From Pseudomonas lurida (GTDB lineage: Bacteria; Pseudomonadota; Gammaproteobacteria; Pseudomonadales; Pseudomonadaceae): a stretch of 64,000 nucleotides of DNA. The position numbers and the translations under genes are program-made. This document shows positions 24,335 through 33,333 of this stretch, piece after piece. Position 1 is the first letter of the stretch, and each line of letters begins with the position of its first letter. The stretch covers positions 4,695,501-4,759,500 of the forward strand of contig NZ_PDJB01000001.1 in the NCBI RefSeq assembly GCF_002563895.1, written 5' to 3'. The notes under the pieces were generated by a model that made no database searches, was not told the origin of the DNA, and saw only the letters and a program-made list of their open reading frames with translations.

Positions 24335-26929
24335 TCAGGCGGTCGCCGCCGATTCCAGGAAGTCCTGGGCAAAGCGTTGCAACACGCCGCCCGCCTCGTA
24401 GATCGACACTTCTTCGGCGGTGTCCAGGCGGCAAGTCACCGGCACTTCGACACGTTCGCCGTTCTTGCGGTTGATCACCAGCGTCAACTGCGCACGCGGG
24501 GTGCGCGCACCGACCACGTCGTAGGTCTCGCTGCCATCGATCTGCAGCGTGTGACGGTCGGTACCCGGCAGGAACTCCAGCGGCAGCACGCCCATGCCCA
24601 CCAGGTTGGTGCGGTGGATGCGCTCGAAGCCTTCGGCGGCAATCGCTTCCACACCGGCCAGGCGCACGCCCTTGGCCGCCCAGTCGCGGGACGAGCCCTG
24701 GCCGTAGTCGGCGCCGGCAATGATGATCAGCGGCTGCTTGCGCTCCATGTAGGTCTCGATGGCTTCCCACATCCGCGTGACCTGGCCTTCCGGCTCGATC
24801 CGCGCCAGGGAACCCTGCTTGACCTTGCCGTTTTCAACCACCATTTCGTTGAACAGTTTCGGGTTGGCGAACGTCGCGCGTTGCGCAGTCAAATGGTCGC
24901 CGCGATGCGTCGCGTAGGAGTTGAAGTCGACTTCCGGCAGGCCCATTTTCGCCAGGTATTCACCGGCGGCGCTGTCGAGCATGATGGCGTTGGACGGCGA
25001 CAAGTGATCGGTGGTGATGTTGTCCGGCAGCACCGCCAGCGGGCGCATGCCCTTGAGCGGACGTGCACCGGCCAGCGCGCCTTCCCAGTACGGCGGGCGG
25101 CGGATGTAGGTGCTTTGCGGGCGCCAGTCGTACAGCGGCGCGACTTTCGGGCCGGTGTCTTCGTGGATGGCGAACATCGGGATATACACCGCGCGAAACT
25201 GCTCCGGCTTCACGCAAGCCTTGACCACGGCGTCGATCTCTTCATCACTCGGCCAGATGTCCTGCAGGCGGATCTCCTTGCCGTCGGTATCGAGGCCGAG
25301 CACGTCTTTCTCGATGTCGAAACGGATAGTGCCAGCAATCGCATACGCCACCACCAACGGCGGCGACGCCAGGAAGGCTTGCTTGGCATACGGGTGAATA
25401 CGTCCGTCGAAGTTGCGGTTGCCCGAGAGCACGGCGGTGGCGTACAAGTCGCGGTCGATGATCTCCTGCTGGATCACCGGGTCCAGCGCACCGGACATGC
25501 CGTTGCAGGTGGTGCAGGCGAAGGCCACCACGCCGAAACCGAGCTTCTCCAGTTCATGGCCCAGGCCGGCCTCTTCGAGGTACATGGCCACGGTTTTCGA
25601 GCCGGGCGCCAGGGACGACTTGACCCATGGTTTGCGGGTCAGTCCCAGCTTGTTGGCATTGCGCGCCAGCAGGCCTGCGGCGATCACGTTGCGCGGGTTG
25701 CTGGTGTTGGTGCAACTGGTGATGGCCGCGATGATCACCGCGCCGTCGGGCATTTGCCCGGGCACTTCATCCCACTGGCCGCAGATGCCTTTGGAGGCCA
25801 GGTCGCTGGTCGCGACGCGGGCATGCGGGTTGCTGGGGCCGGCCATGTTGCGCACGACGCTGGACAGGTCGAAGGTGAGGCCGCGCTCGTATCGCGCGCC
25901 CTTGAGGTCATCGGCCCACAAGCCGGTGTGGCGAGCATATTGCTCCACCAGGGTGACCTGTTCGTCTTCGCGGCCGGTGAGTTTCAGGTAAGCGATGGTC
26001 TGCGAGTCGATATAGAACATCGCCGCCGTGGCACCGTATTCCGGGGCCATGTTGGAGATGGTCGCGCGGTCGCCCAGGGTCAACGCCGAAGCGCCCTCGC
26101 CAAAGAACTCCAACCATGCGCCCACCACTTTCTGTTGACGCAGGAACTCGGTCAGCGCCAGCACCATGTCAGTGGCGGTGATGCCGGGTTGCAGCTTGCC
26201 GGTCAGTTCCACGCCGACGCTTTCCGGCAGGCGCATCCACGAGGCGCGACCGAGCATCACGCTCTCGGCTTCCAGGCCACCGACACCGATGGCGATGACA
26301 CCCAAGGCATCCACGTGAGGGGTATGGCTGTCGGTACCGACGCAGGTATCCGGGAAGGCCACGCCGTCACGCACCTGGATCACCGGGGACATTTTCTCCA
26401 GGTTGATCTGGTGCATGATGCCGTTGCCAGGCGGGATCACGTCGACATTCTTGAAGGCCTTTTTGGTCCACTCGATGAAGTGAAAGCGGTCTTCGTTGCG
26501 ACGGTCTTCGATAGCGCGGTTTTTCTCGAACGCGTCCGGGTCAAACCCACCGGCTTCGACGGCCAGGGAATGGTCGACGATCAGTTGGGTCGGCACTACC
26601 GGGTTGACCTGGGCCGGGTCACCGCCTTGCAGGGCGATGGCGTCGCGCAGGCCGGCGAGGTCGACCAGCGCGGTCTGGCCGAGGATGTCGTGGCAGACCA
26701 CGCGCGCAGGGAACCAGGGGAAGTCGAGGTCGCGCTTGCGGTCGATCAGTTGGCCCAGGGACGCATTGAGGGTGGCCGGGTCACAGCGACGCACCAGGTT
26801 TTCTGCGAGGACGCGAGAGGTATACGGCAAAGTGGCGTAGGCGCCGGGTGTGATTGCCTCGATAGCCGCGCGGGCGTCGAAGTAATCCAGGCGGCTGCCG
26901 GGGAGCGGTTTGCGAAATTCAGTGTTCAT
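24335..26929 (-). CDS. acnD: Fe/S-dependent 2-methylisocitrate dehydratase AcnD
   Basis: An 864-residue aconitase-family protein. The [4Fe-4S] ligands are in ITSCTNTSNPRN and FACTTCNGMSG; the swivel domain carries the GADYGQGSSRDWAAKG loop. AcnD dehydrates 2-methylcitrate to trans-2-methylaconitate and needs PrpF to complete the step. It lies between prpC and prpF. The DNA opposite it is free of stops for over 1200 codons, a composition effect. Confidence 0.96.
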   Translation of the reverse strand: MNTEFRKPLPGSRLDYFDARAAIEAITPGAYATLPYTSRVLAENLVRRCDPATLNASLGQLIDRKRDLDFPWFPARVVCHDILGQTALVDLAGLRDAIALQGGDPAQVNPVVPTQLIVDHSLAVEAGGFDPDAFEKNRAIEDRRNEDRFHFIEWTKKAFKNVDVIPPGNGIMHQINLEKMSPVIQVRDGVAFPDTCVGTDSHTPHVDALGVIAIGVGGLEAESVMLGRASWMRLPESVGVELTGKLQPGITATDMVLALTEFLRQQKVVGAWLEFFGEGASALTLGDRATISNMAPEYGATAAMFYIDSQTIAYLKLTGREDEQVTLVEQYARHTGLWADDLKGARYERGLTFDLSSVVRNMAGPSNPHARVATSDLASKGICGQWDEVPGQMPDGAVIIAAITSCTNTSNPRNVIAAGLLARNANKLGLTRKPWVKSSLAPGSKTVAMYLEEAGLGHELEKLGFGVVAFACTTCNGMSGALDPVIQQEIIDRDLYATAVLSGNRNFDGRIHPYAKQAFLASPPLVVAYAIAGTIRFDIEKDVLGLDTDGKEIRLQDIWPSDEEIDAVVKACVKPEQFRAVYIPMFAIHEDTGPKVAPLYDWRPQSTYIRRPPYWEGALAGARPLKGMRPLAVLPDNITTDHLSPSNAIMLDSAAGEYLAKMGLPEVDFNSYATHRGDHLTAQRATFANPKLFNEMVVENGKVKQGSLARIEPEGQVTRMWEAIETYMERKQPLIIIAGADYGQGSSRDWAAKGVRLAGVEAIAAEGFERIHRTNLVGMGVLPLEFLPGTDRHTLQIDGSETYDVVGARTPRAQLTLVINRKNGERVEVPVTCRLDTAEEVSIYEAGGVLQRFAQDFLESAATA

Positions 26930-26994
26930 CGTCAGGACTCGGTCACGGTAGTTAGGCGGAACGAACCTGCGGCATGGGTCTGGATGAGCAGGGT

Positions 26995-27088
26995 CCCTGT
27001 GGGAGCCGGGCTTGCCGCGATAGCGATGTAACTGTCGACACCCGTGTTGAATGTCAGTCAGTCATCGCGGGCAAGCCCGGCTCCCACA
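26995..27088. repeat. REP inverted pair, copy 4
   Basis: CCCTGTGGGAGCCGGGCTTGCC faces GGCAAGCCCGGCTCCCACA; within the prp operon between prpC and acnD. Confidence 0.85.
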
Positions 27089-27135
27089 TTGACCCGGTTT
27101 CAACCATGAAAACCGGTGCCTCAGGTTGATCCCAT

Positions 27136-28263
27136 TCAGCGACGTTCGATTGGCACGAACTTGCGCTGCTCGACGCCGGTGTATTCGGCGCTCGGACGGA
27201 TGATGCGGTTGTTGGCACGCTGCTCGAACACGTGGGCGGCCCAGCCGGTGAGGCGCGAGCACACGAAGATCGGGGTGAACAGCTTGGTCGGGATGCCCAT
27301 GAAGTGGTACGCCGAGGCATGGTAGAAGTCGGCGTTGGGGAACAGTTTCTTCTGTTCCCACATGGTCTTGTCGATGGCTTCGGAAACCGGGAACAACACC
27401 TTGTCGCCCACTTCGTCGGCGAGTTTTTTCGACCAGCCCTTGATCACTTCATTACGCGGGTCGTTGTCTTTGTAGATCGCGTGGCCGAAGCCCATGATCT
27501 TGTCCTTGCGTGCCAACATGCCGAGGGTGCCTTCGACGGCTTCTTCGGCCGAAACGAAACGCTCGATCATTTCCATCGCCGCTTCGTTGGCGCCACCGTG
27601 CAGCGGGCCACGCAGGGAGCCGATGGCGGCGGTGACGCAGGAATACAGGTCGGACAGGGTCGACGCACAGACCCGCGCAGTGAAGGTCGACGCGTTGAAT
27701 TCGTGTTCCGCGTAGAGGATCAACGAAACGTTCATCACCTTGACGTGCAACTCGCTCGGTTGCTTGCCATGCAGCAAGTGCAGGAAGTGGCCGCCGATGG
27801 TCGGCTCGTCGGTCACGCAGTCGATGCGCTTGCCGTCGTGGCTGAAGCGGTACCAGTAGCACATGATCGCCGGGAAGGCGGCGAGCAGCCGGTCAGTGAC
27901 ATCGCGCTGCACGCTGAAGTCTTTCTCCGGTTCGATATTGCCCAGGAACGAGCAACCGGTGCGCATCACGTCCATCGGATGGGCGTCGGCAGGGATGCGT
28001 TCCAGCACTTCTTTCAATGCTTGCGGCAGGTCGCGCAGCTTGCTCAGCTTGGCACTGTAGGCAGCCAGTTCGGCCTGGGTCGGCAGTTCGCCGTACAGCA
28101 ACAGGTAGGCGACTTCTTCAAATTGCGCATCGGCAGCCAGTTCGCGCACGTCGTAGCCGCGATAGGTCAGCCCGGCACCGGCCTGGCCCACGGTGGACAG
28201 TGCGGTCTGCCCGGCCACTTGGCCACGCAGGCCGGCGCCACTCAATACTTTTGCTTCAGCCAT
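27136..28263 (-). CDS. prpC: 2-methylcitrate synthase
   Basis: A 375-residue citrate synthase-family enzyme condensing propionyl-CoA with oxaloacetate. Active-site regions: SLILYAEHEFNASTF (His), GPLHGGANEAAMEM (His) and HAIYKDNDPRNEV. A near-symmetric start MAEAKVLSGAGLRGQVAGQTALSTVGQAG is typical for the methylcitrate type. It is second in the operon, after prpB. Confidence 0.95.
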   Translation of the reverse strand: MAEAKVLSGAGLRGQVAGQTALSTVGQAGAGLTYRGYDVRELAADAQFEEVAYLLLYGELPTQAELAAYSAKLSKLRDLPQALKEVLERIPADAHPMDVMRTGCSFLGNIEPEKDFSVQRDVTDRLLAAFPAIMCYWYRFSHDGKRIDCVTDEPTIGGHFLHLLHGKQPSELHVKVMNVSLILYAEHEFNASTFTARVCASTLSDLYSCVTAAIGSLRGPLHGGANEAAMEMIERFVSAEEAVEGTLGMLARKDKIMGFGHAIYKDNDPRNEVIKGWSKKLADEVGDKVLFPVSEAIDKTMWEQKKLFPNADFYHASAYHFMGIPTKLFTPIFVCSRLTGWAAHVFEQRANNRIIRPSAEYTGVEQRKFVPIERR

Positions 28264-28305
28264 GTTCGTTCTCCGATCTTGAATTTATTAGGGAGGCGTA
28301 CCGCG

Positions 28306-29199
28306 TTACTTTTTCGCGGCAAACAGCGCGTCGAGCTTCTGCTCGAAGGTGTGGTAGTCGATGCGATCGTAAAGCTCCATGCGGGTTTGCATGGTGTCGA
28401 TCACGTTCTGCTGGGTGCCGTCGCGACGGATCGCGGTGTAGACGTTCTCGGCCGCCTTGTTCATGGCGCGGAAGGCCGAGAGCGGGTACAGCACGATGGA
28501 AACATCGGCAGATTTCAACTGTTCGGTGGTGTACAGCGGCGTGGCGCCGAATTCGGTGATGTTGGCCAGGATCGGGGCCTTCACCTTTGACGCGAAGAGC
28601 TTGTACATCTCCAGTTCGGTGATGGCTTCCGGGAACACCATGTCGGCGCCGGCTTCGATGCAGGCAGCGGCACGGTCCAGGGCCGACTCCAAGCCTTCGA
28701 CGGCCAGGGCATCGGTACGGGCCATGATCACGAAGCTGTCATCGGTGCGCGCATCCACGGCGGCCTTGATGCGGTCGACCATTTCCTGCTGGGACACGAT
28801 TTCCTTGTTCGGGCGATGACCGCAACGCTTGGCGCCCACCTGGTCTTCGATGTGAATCGCGGCCGCGCCGAACTTGATCATCGACTTGACGGTGCGCGCG
28901 ACGTTGAACGCCGAGGAGCCAAAACCGGTGTCCACGTCCACCAGCAGCGGCAAGTCGCAGACGTCGGTGATGCGGCGCACGTCGGTCAGCACGTCATCCA
29001 GGCCGGTGATGCCCAGGTCTGGCACGCCGAGGGAGCCCGCCGCCACACCGCCACCCGACAGGTAGATGGCCTTGAAACCCGCGCGCTTGGCCAGCAACGC
29101 GTGGTTGGCGTTGATCGCACCGACCACCTGCAGTGGGTGCTCGCTGGCGACGGCGTCACGGAATCGCTGGCCGGGTGTGCTTTTATTGTTAGAACTCAT
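28306..29199 (-). CDS. prpB: Methylisocitrate lyase
   Basis: A 297-residue isocitrate lyase-family protein cleaving 2-methylisocitrate to pyruvate and succinate. Motifs: [48 protein letters not shown] (catalytic KRCGH). Its ATG overlaps the stop of the upstream GntR gene (ATGA), coupling regulator and enzyme translation. Confidence 0.96.
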   Translation of the reverse strand: MSSNNKSTPGQRFRDAVASEHPLQVVGAINANHALLAKRAGFKAIYLSGGGVAAGSLGVPDLGITGLDDVLTDVRRITDVCDLPLLVDVDTGFGSSAFNVARTVKSMIKFGAAAIHIEDQVGAKRCGHRPNKEIVSQQEMVDRIKAAVDARTDDSFVIMARTDALAVEGLESALDRAAACIEAGADMVFPEAITELEMYKLFASKVKAPILANITEFGATPLYTTEQLKSADVSIVLYPLSAFRAMNKAAENVYTAIRRDGTQQNVIDTMQTRMELYDRIDYHTFEQKLDALFAAKK

Positions 29200-29918
29200 G
29201 ACTCACCTCGCTGAGTGGTTGTCTGGGGAGCGCCGTCCGGGAAATGGCGGGCAATGTTGCGTTTGGATGCGCCGATATGCCGGCGCATCAACAGTTCGGC
29301 CAGTTCGCCGTCGCGATCGGCAATCGCATCAAGTATGCGGTGGTGCTCGGCGAAGGCCTGGCGTGGGCGATTGGGGGTGGCGGAGAACTGGATGCGGTAC
29401 ATGCGCACCAATTGGTACAGCTCGCCGCAGAGCATTTGGGTCAGGGTGCGGTTACCGGCGCCTTGAATTATCCGGTAATGAAAATCGAAGTCGCCTTCCT
29501 GCTGGTAATAGCCGAGGCCGGCCTGAAAGGCTTCGTCCCGCTCGTGGGTGTGCAGCACCTGGCGCAGCTCTTCGATCTCCGCGTCGGTCATGCGCTCGGC
29601 CGCCAGGCGGCAGGCCATGCCTTCGAGCGATTCGCGGATTTCATAGAGTTCGATCAGCTCGGCGTGGCTCAGCGACACCACCCGGGCGCCGACGTGAGGC
29701 ACACGCACCAGCAGGCGCTGGCCTTCAAGGCGGTGGATCGCCTCGCGCAGCGGGCCGCGGCTGATACCGTAGGTACGCGCCAGTTCCGGCTCGGAGATCT
29801 TGCTGCCGGGGGCTATCTCACCTTTGACGATGGCGGCCTGGATACGCCGGAAGACGTTCTCGGACATGGTCTGGGAGTCGTCCTGCGCCACGGCTGTGGA
29901 TTCCAGCTGATCCAGCAT
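29196..29918 (-). CDS. GntR-family (FCD) regulator of the prp operon
   Basis: A 240-residue regulator with a GntR winged helix ([49 protein letters not shown]) and an FCD ligand-binding domain. The start [14 protein letters not shown] at 29918 is chosen over an upstream in-frame ATG because a candidate operator ends immediately before it. It is first in the prp operon, as in P. aeruginosa (PA0797 position). It probably represses the operon and itself, with release by a methylcitrate-cycle intermediate; the effector is inferred. Confidence 0.9.
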   Translation of the reverse strand: MLDQLESTAVAQDDSQTMSENVFRRIQAAIVKGEIAPGSKISEPELARTYGISRGPLREAIHRLEGQRLLVRVPHVGARVVSLSHAELIELYEIRESLEGMACRLAAERMTDAEIEELRQVLHTHERDEAFQAGLGYYQQEGDFDFHYRIIQGAGNRTLTQMLCGELYQLVRMYRIQFSATPNRPRQAFAEHHRILDAIADRDGELAELLMRRHIGASKRNIARHFPDGAPQTTTQRGES

Positions 29919-29919
29919 A

Positions 29920-29928
29920 TTGTCGACA
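29920..29928. promoter_or_regulatory. Candidate GntR operator 1 (TTGTCGACA)
   Basis: TTGTCGACA directly before the regulator start codon repeats the core of the perfect palindrome 73 bp upstream. Binding here would block translation initiation or transcription of the whole prp operon. Confidence 0.6.
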
Positions 29929-29991
29929 CCTTTAAAAGCAATGCCGCAAAAACTAGCCAATCAGCCCCAGATAGTCAAAGAATAAATCCAC

Positions 29992-30003
29992 ATTGTCGAC
30001 AAT
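29992..30003. promoter_or_regulatory. Candidate GntR operator 2 (ATTGTCGACAAT palindrome)
   Basis: A perfect 12-bp palindrome in the promoter region of the prp operon. The centres of the two sites are about 73 bp (about seven helical turns) apart, allowing looping by a dimer of dimers. Confidence 0.65.
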
Positions 30004-30188
30004 CGTCTAATAACCCTTGTTGCCCCCTATCGGGGCATGGCCGCCTGCCAGCGCTGGCGCCAAAAAAGCATCATGTTAGAATGCGCACCACTTTTGCCTG
30101 ACATCACTGGATGAAACGGCATACGAGGGAGTTTGCGCAGCAATGCCAGTCGCCTTGAATTGAACATCGCACTGCCGCCTCGGGATCT

Positions 30189-30725
30189 ATGAGACTCAAA
30201 CCCTTCCTTCTATTGATTTGCCTGTTGGCCGCACCAGGCCTTGGCGTAGCCGCCGAGAAGACCGTGTATGGCCTCAACGAATACGCGCAATTGGCCGGTA
30301 TCGACCTGGAGGTCGCTGCCAAACTGGACACCGGTGCCAAGACCGCGTCCCTCAGCGCCCGTGATATCAAGCGCTTCAAGCGCGACGGCGAGTCCTGGGT
30401 GCGTTTCTACCTGGCCATCGACACCGCCCACTCCCACCCCATCGAACGTCCCCTGGCCCGCGTCAGCAAGATCAAGCGCCGCGCCGGTGACTACGACCCC
30501 GATGAGGACAAGAACTACACCGCCCGTCCGGTGATAGCCCTGGATATTTGCATGGGCACCGCTTTACGCAGCATCGAAGTGAACTTGACTGACCGCAGCG
30601 CATTCCAATATCCGCTGCTGATTGGCTCCGAAGCGCTGAAACGCTTTGATGCGCTGGTCGACCCCAGTCTTAAATACGCAGCAGGCAAACCTGCCTGCGC
30701 CGCCGACGCTCATACCGCCGAGTAA
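30189..30725 (+). CDS. Retropepsin-like aspartic peptidase (former ATP-dependent zinc protease family)
   Basis: A 178-residue exported protein: signal peptide MRLKPFLLLICLLAAPGLGVAA, then a small domain with the aspartic-protease-like motif KLDTGAKTASLSARD and a C-terminal PLLIGSEALKRF block. The family was first named a zinc protease (DUF785), but the DTGA motif fits a pepsin-like fold. The gene is 5 nt before a transglutaminase-7TM gene and then an ATP-grasp gene, a conserved triad thought to make and process a peptide or amide bond at the envelope. The substrate is unknown. Confidence 0.85.
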   Translation: MRLKPFLLLICLLAAPGLGVAAEKTVYGLNEYAQLAGIDLEVAAKLDTGAKTASLSARDIKRFKRDGESWVRFYLAIDTAHSHPIERPLARVSKIKRRAGDYDPDEDKNYTARPVIALDICMGTALRSIEVNLTDRSAFQYPLLIGSEALKRFDALVDPSLKYAAGKPACAADAHTAE

Positions 30726-30730
30726 ACCGA

Positions 30731-32263
30731 ATGCGCTCTCTGACCCTGCACCTGAAAATCCTGATCGCCATCCTGGTGGTGCTGGGTATTTCGGTCACCG
30801 CCTATCAGATCTTCGTGCTGGGGATCCCCGTCACCGAGGACGCCACCGACGACTTGTGGAACATCGATGCCAAGGTCGAGTTCGTCGCCAACCCGAAAGA
30901 CCCGGTGAAGATCCAGATGTTCGTGCCGCCCTTGAGCCGCGACTTCGTCAGCCTCAACGAGAGTTTCATTTCGAACAACTACGGGGTGAGCGTCAACCGC
31001 ACCGACGGCAACCGCAAGGTCACCTGGTCGGCACGCCGCGCCAAGGGTAACCAGACCCTGTATTACCGCCTGGTGCTCACCAAGCGTTACAGCGGCGAAA
31101 AGGTCAAGGTCAAGGGCCCGACCTTCCGCGACAGCATTGCCGTGGAAGGCCCGGAAAAAATCGCCGCCGAAGCGCTGCTGGCGCCTATCCGCCAGCATTC
31201 GGCCGACGTCGAGACCTTTATCAGCGAAGCCATCAAGCGCACCAACAACCTCAACGACGACAACGTGAAACTGTTGCTGGCGGGCGACCCGTCGACGCCG
31301 CACAAAGCCAAGATCGTCGAACTGCTGCTGTCCATCGCCCATGTGCCGGTGGAAAAGGTCCACACCATTCGCTTGGTGGCCGACCAGCCGCAAACCCCGG
31401 AACTCTGGCTGCGCAGCTTCAACGGCAATGACTGGTTGTACTTCAACCCGGAAACCGGCGAACAAGGCCTGCCGGCCGACCGCCTGCTGTGGTGGACCGG
31501 CGATGAAAACCTGATCACCGTCGACGGTGGCAAGAAAGCCATGGTGACCTTCAGCCTGAACAACAGCGAGATGAACGCGATTCGCCTGGCCAAGCTGACC
31601 GACGAGAACACCGACGCCAACTTCCTCGAATATTCGCTGTACGGCCTGCCGCTGCAAACCCAGCAGACCTTCATGATCATGGTCATGATCCCGATTGGTG
31701 TGCTGGTGATCCTGATCCTGCGCAACCTCATTGGCCTGCAGACCCTGGGCACCTTCACGCCGGTGCTGATCGCCCTGGCGTTCCGCGAGACGCAGCTGGG
31801 CTTCGGGATTGTGCTGTTCACGATCATCACGGCGCTGGGGCTGTCGCTCAGGTCGTACCTGGAACACTTGAAGCTGCAGATGCTGCCGAGGCTGTCGGTG
31901 GTGCTCACCTTTGTGGTGGTGCTGATCGCGGCCATCAGCCTGTTCAGTCATAAACTGGGGCTGGAGCGCGGGTTGTCGGTGGCGCTGTTCCCGATGGTGA
32001 TCCTGACCATGACCATCGAACGCCTGTCGATCACCTGGGAAGAACGCGGCGCCAACCATGCGCTGAAAGTGGCGATTGGTACGCTGTTTGCCGCATCCCT
32101 GGCGCACCTGATCATGAGCGTGCCGGAACTGATCTACTTCGTGTTCACCTTCCCGGCGATCCTGCTGATCCTGGTGGGTTTCATGCTGGCCATGGGTCGT
32201 TATCGCGGCTACCGCCTGACCGAGCTGGTGCGTTTCAAGGCCTTCCTCAAGGCTGACTCGTAA
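30731..32263 (+). CDS. Inactive-transglutaminase-like domain fused to 7 TM helices
   Basis: A 510-residue protein: one N-terminal TM helix (MRSLTLHLKILIAILVVLGISVTAYQIFVLG), a periplasmic region containing a transglutaminase-like fold (about 30-300), then seven TM helices (about 310-500). It belongs to the transglutaminase-7TM families described beside ATP-grasp and retropepsin-like genes. The TAA stop overlaps the next ATG (TAATG). Probably works in the envelope with the two neighbours; the catalytic cysteine seems absent, as in the inactive group. Confidence 0.85.
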   Translation: MRSLTLHLKILIAILVVLGISVTAYQIFVLGIPVTEDATDDLWNIDAKVEFVANPKDPVKIQMFVPPLSRDFVSLNESFISNNYGVSVNRTDGNRKVTWSARRAKGNQTLYYRLVLTKRYSGEKVKVKGPTFRDSIAVEGPEKIAAEALLAPIRQHSADVETFISEAIKRTNNLNDDNVKLLLAGDPSTPHKAKIVELLLSIAHVPVEKVHTIRLVADQPQTPELWLRSFNGNDWLYFNPETGEQGLPADRLLWWTGDENLITVDGGKKAMVTFSLNNSEMNAIRLAKLTDENTDANFLEYSLYGLPLQTQQTFMIMVMIPIGVLVILILRNLIGLQTLGTFTPVLIALAFRETQLGFGIVLFTIITALGLSLRSYLEHLKLQMLPRLSVVLTFVVVLIAAISLFSHKLGLERGLSVALFPMVILTMTIERLSITWEERGANHALKVAIGTLFAASLAHLIMSVPELIYFVFTFPAILLILVGFMLAMGRYRGYRLTELVRFKAFLKADS

Positions 32264-33249
32264 TGTTCGGCTTCTGGAAGACCTGGAAAGCCCTCGAAGC
32301 GCGGGGGATCATGGGCATCAATCGGCGTAACGCCGACTACGTGCTCAAGTACAACAAGCGCAGCCTGTACCCGATCGTGGATGACAAGATCATCACCAAG
32401 GAACGCGCGCTTGCCGCCGGCATCCATGTGCCGGAAATGTACGGAGTGATCTCCACCGAGAAGGAAATCGACAAGCTCGACGACATCATCGGCGGGCGCA
32501 GCGACTTCGTGATCAAGCCCGCCCAGGGGGCCGGCGGTGACGGCATCCTGGTGGTGGCGGACCGTTTTGAAGGGCGCTATCGCACGGTGTCCGGCAAGAT
32601 CATCAGCCACGAAGAGATCGAGCATCAGATCTCCAGCATCCTCACTGGCCTCTACTCGCTGGGCGGCCACCGTGATCGCGCGCTGATCGAGTACCGGGTG
32701 GTGCCGGACCAGATTTTCAAAAGCATCAGCTATGAAGGCGTGCCGGACATCCGCATCATCGTGCTGATGGGCTACCCGGTGATGGCCATGCTGCGCTTGC
32801 CGACCCGCCAGTCGGGCGGCAAAGCCAACCTGCACCAGGGAGCCATCGGTGTCGGTGTAGACCTCGCTACCGGCCTGACCCTGCGAGGCACCTGGCTGAA
32901 CAACATCATCACCAAGCACCCCGACACCACCAATGCCGTGGATGGCGTGCAGCTCCCCAACTGGGACGGTTTCATGAAACTCGCGGCCGGCTGCTACGAG
33001 CTGTGCGGGCTGGGCTATATCGGCGTGGACATGGTGCTCGACCAGGAGAAAGGCCCGCTGATCCTGGAGCTCAACGCGCGCCCAGGGCTGAATATCCAGA
33101 TCGCCAACGACTGCGGCTTGACCCTGCGTACACATGCGGTGGAAGCTCGGCTGGAAGCGCTGAAAGCCGCTGGCGTGACGGAAACGCCGGAAGAGCGCGT
33201 GAAGTTCGTGCAGGAAATGTTCGGGCATATTCCGCCTGTGGAAGGCTGA
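32263..33249 (+). CDS. ATP-grasp ligase (alpha-L-glutamate ligase-like)
   Basis: A 328-residue cytoplasmic ATP-grasp enzyme. ATP and metal-binding regions: DFVIKPAQGAGGDGILVV, ALIEYRVVPDQIF and LILELNARPGLNIQIAN. It is the sugar-transfer/RimK-related type found with transglutaminase-7TM proteins. It should form an amide or peptide bond on an unknown acceptor that the membrane partner and retropepsin then handle. It is translationally coupled to the upstream gene. Confidence 0.88.
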   Translation: MFGFWKTWKALEARGIMGINRRNADYVLKYNKRSLYPIVDDKIITKERALAAGIHVPEMYGVISTEKEIDKLDDIIGGRSDFVIKPAQGAGGDGILVVADRFEGRYRTVSGKIISHEEIEHQISSILTGLYSLGGHRDRALIEYRVVPDQIFKSISYEGVPDIRIIVLMGYPVMAMLRLPTRQSGGKANLHQGAIGVGVDLATGLTLRGTWLNNIITKHPDTTNAVDGVQLPNWDGFMKLAAGCYELCGLGYIGVDMVLDQEKGPLILELNARPGLNIQIANDCGLTLRTHAVEARLEALKAAGVTETPEERVKFVQEMFGHIPPVEG

Positions 33250-33333
33250 AGACCGCATTACCTGTAAGCCGGATCCTACAGTGGAATGCGGTACAATCCC
33301 CGCCCCTCTATGCCCATAGCTGATTCGCCGCGC

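Noticed and set aside
23270..27031. 1253-codon open frame on the plus strand
   Set aside because: Antisense to prpF and acnD, both of which have clear family motifs; its His/Gln/Arg/Val-rich sequence is shadow coding.
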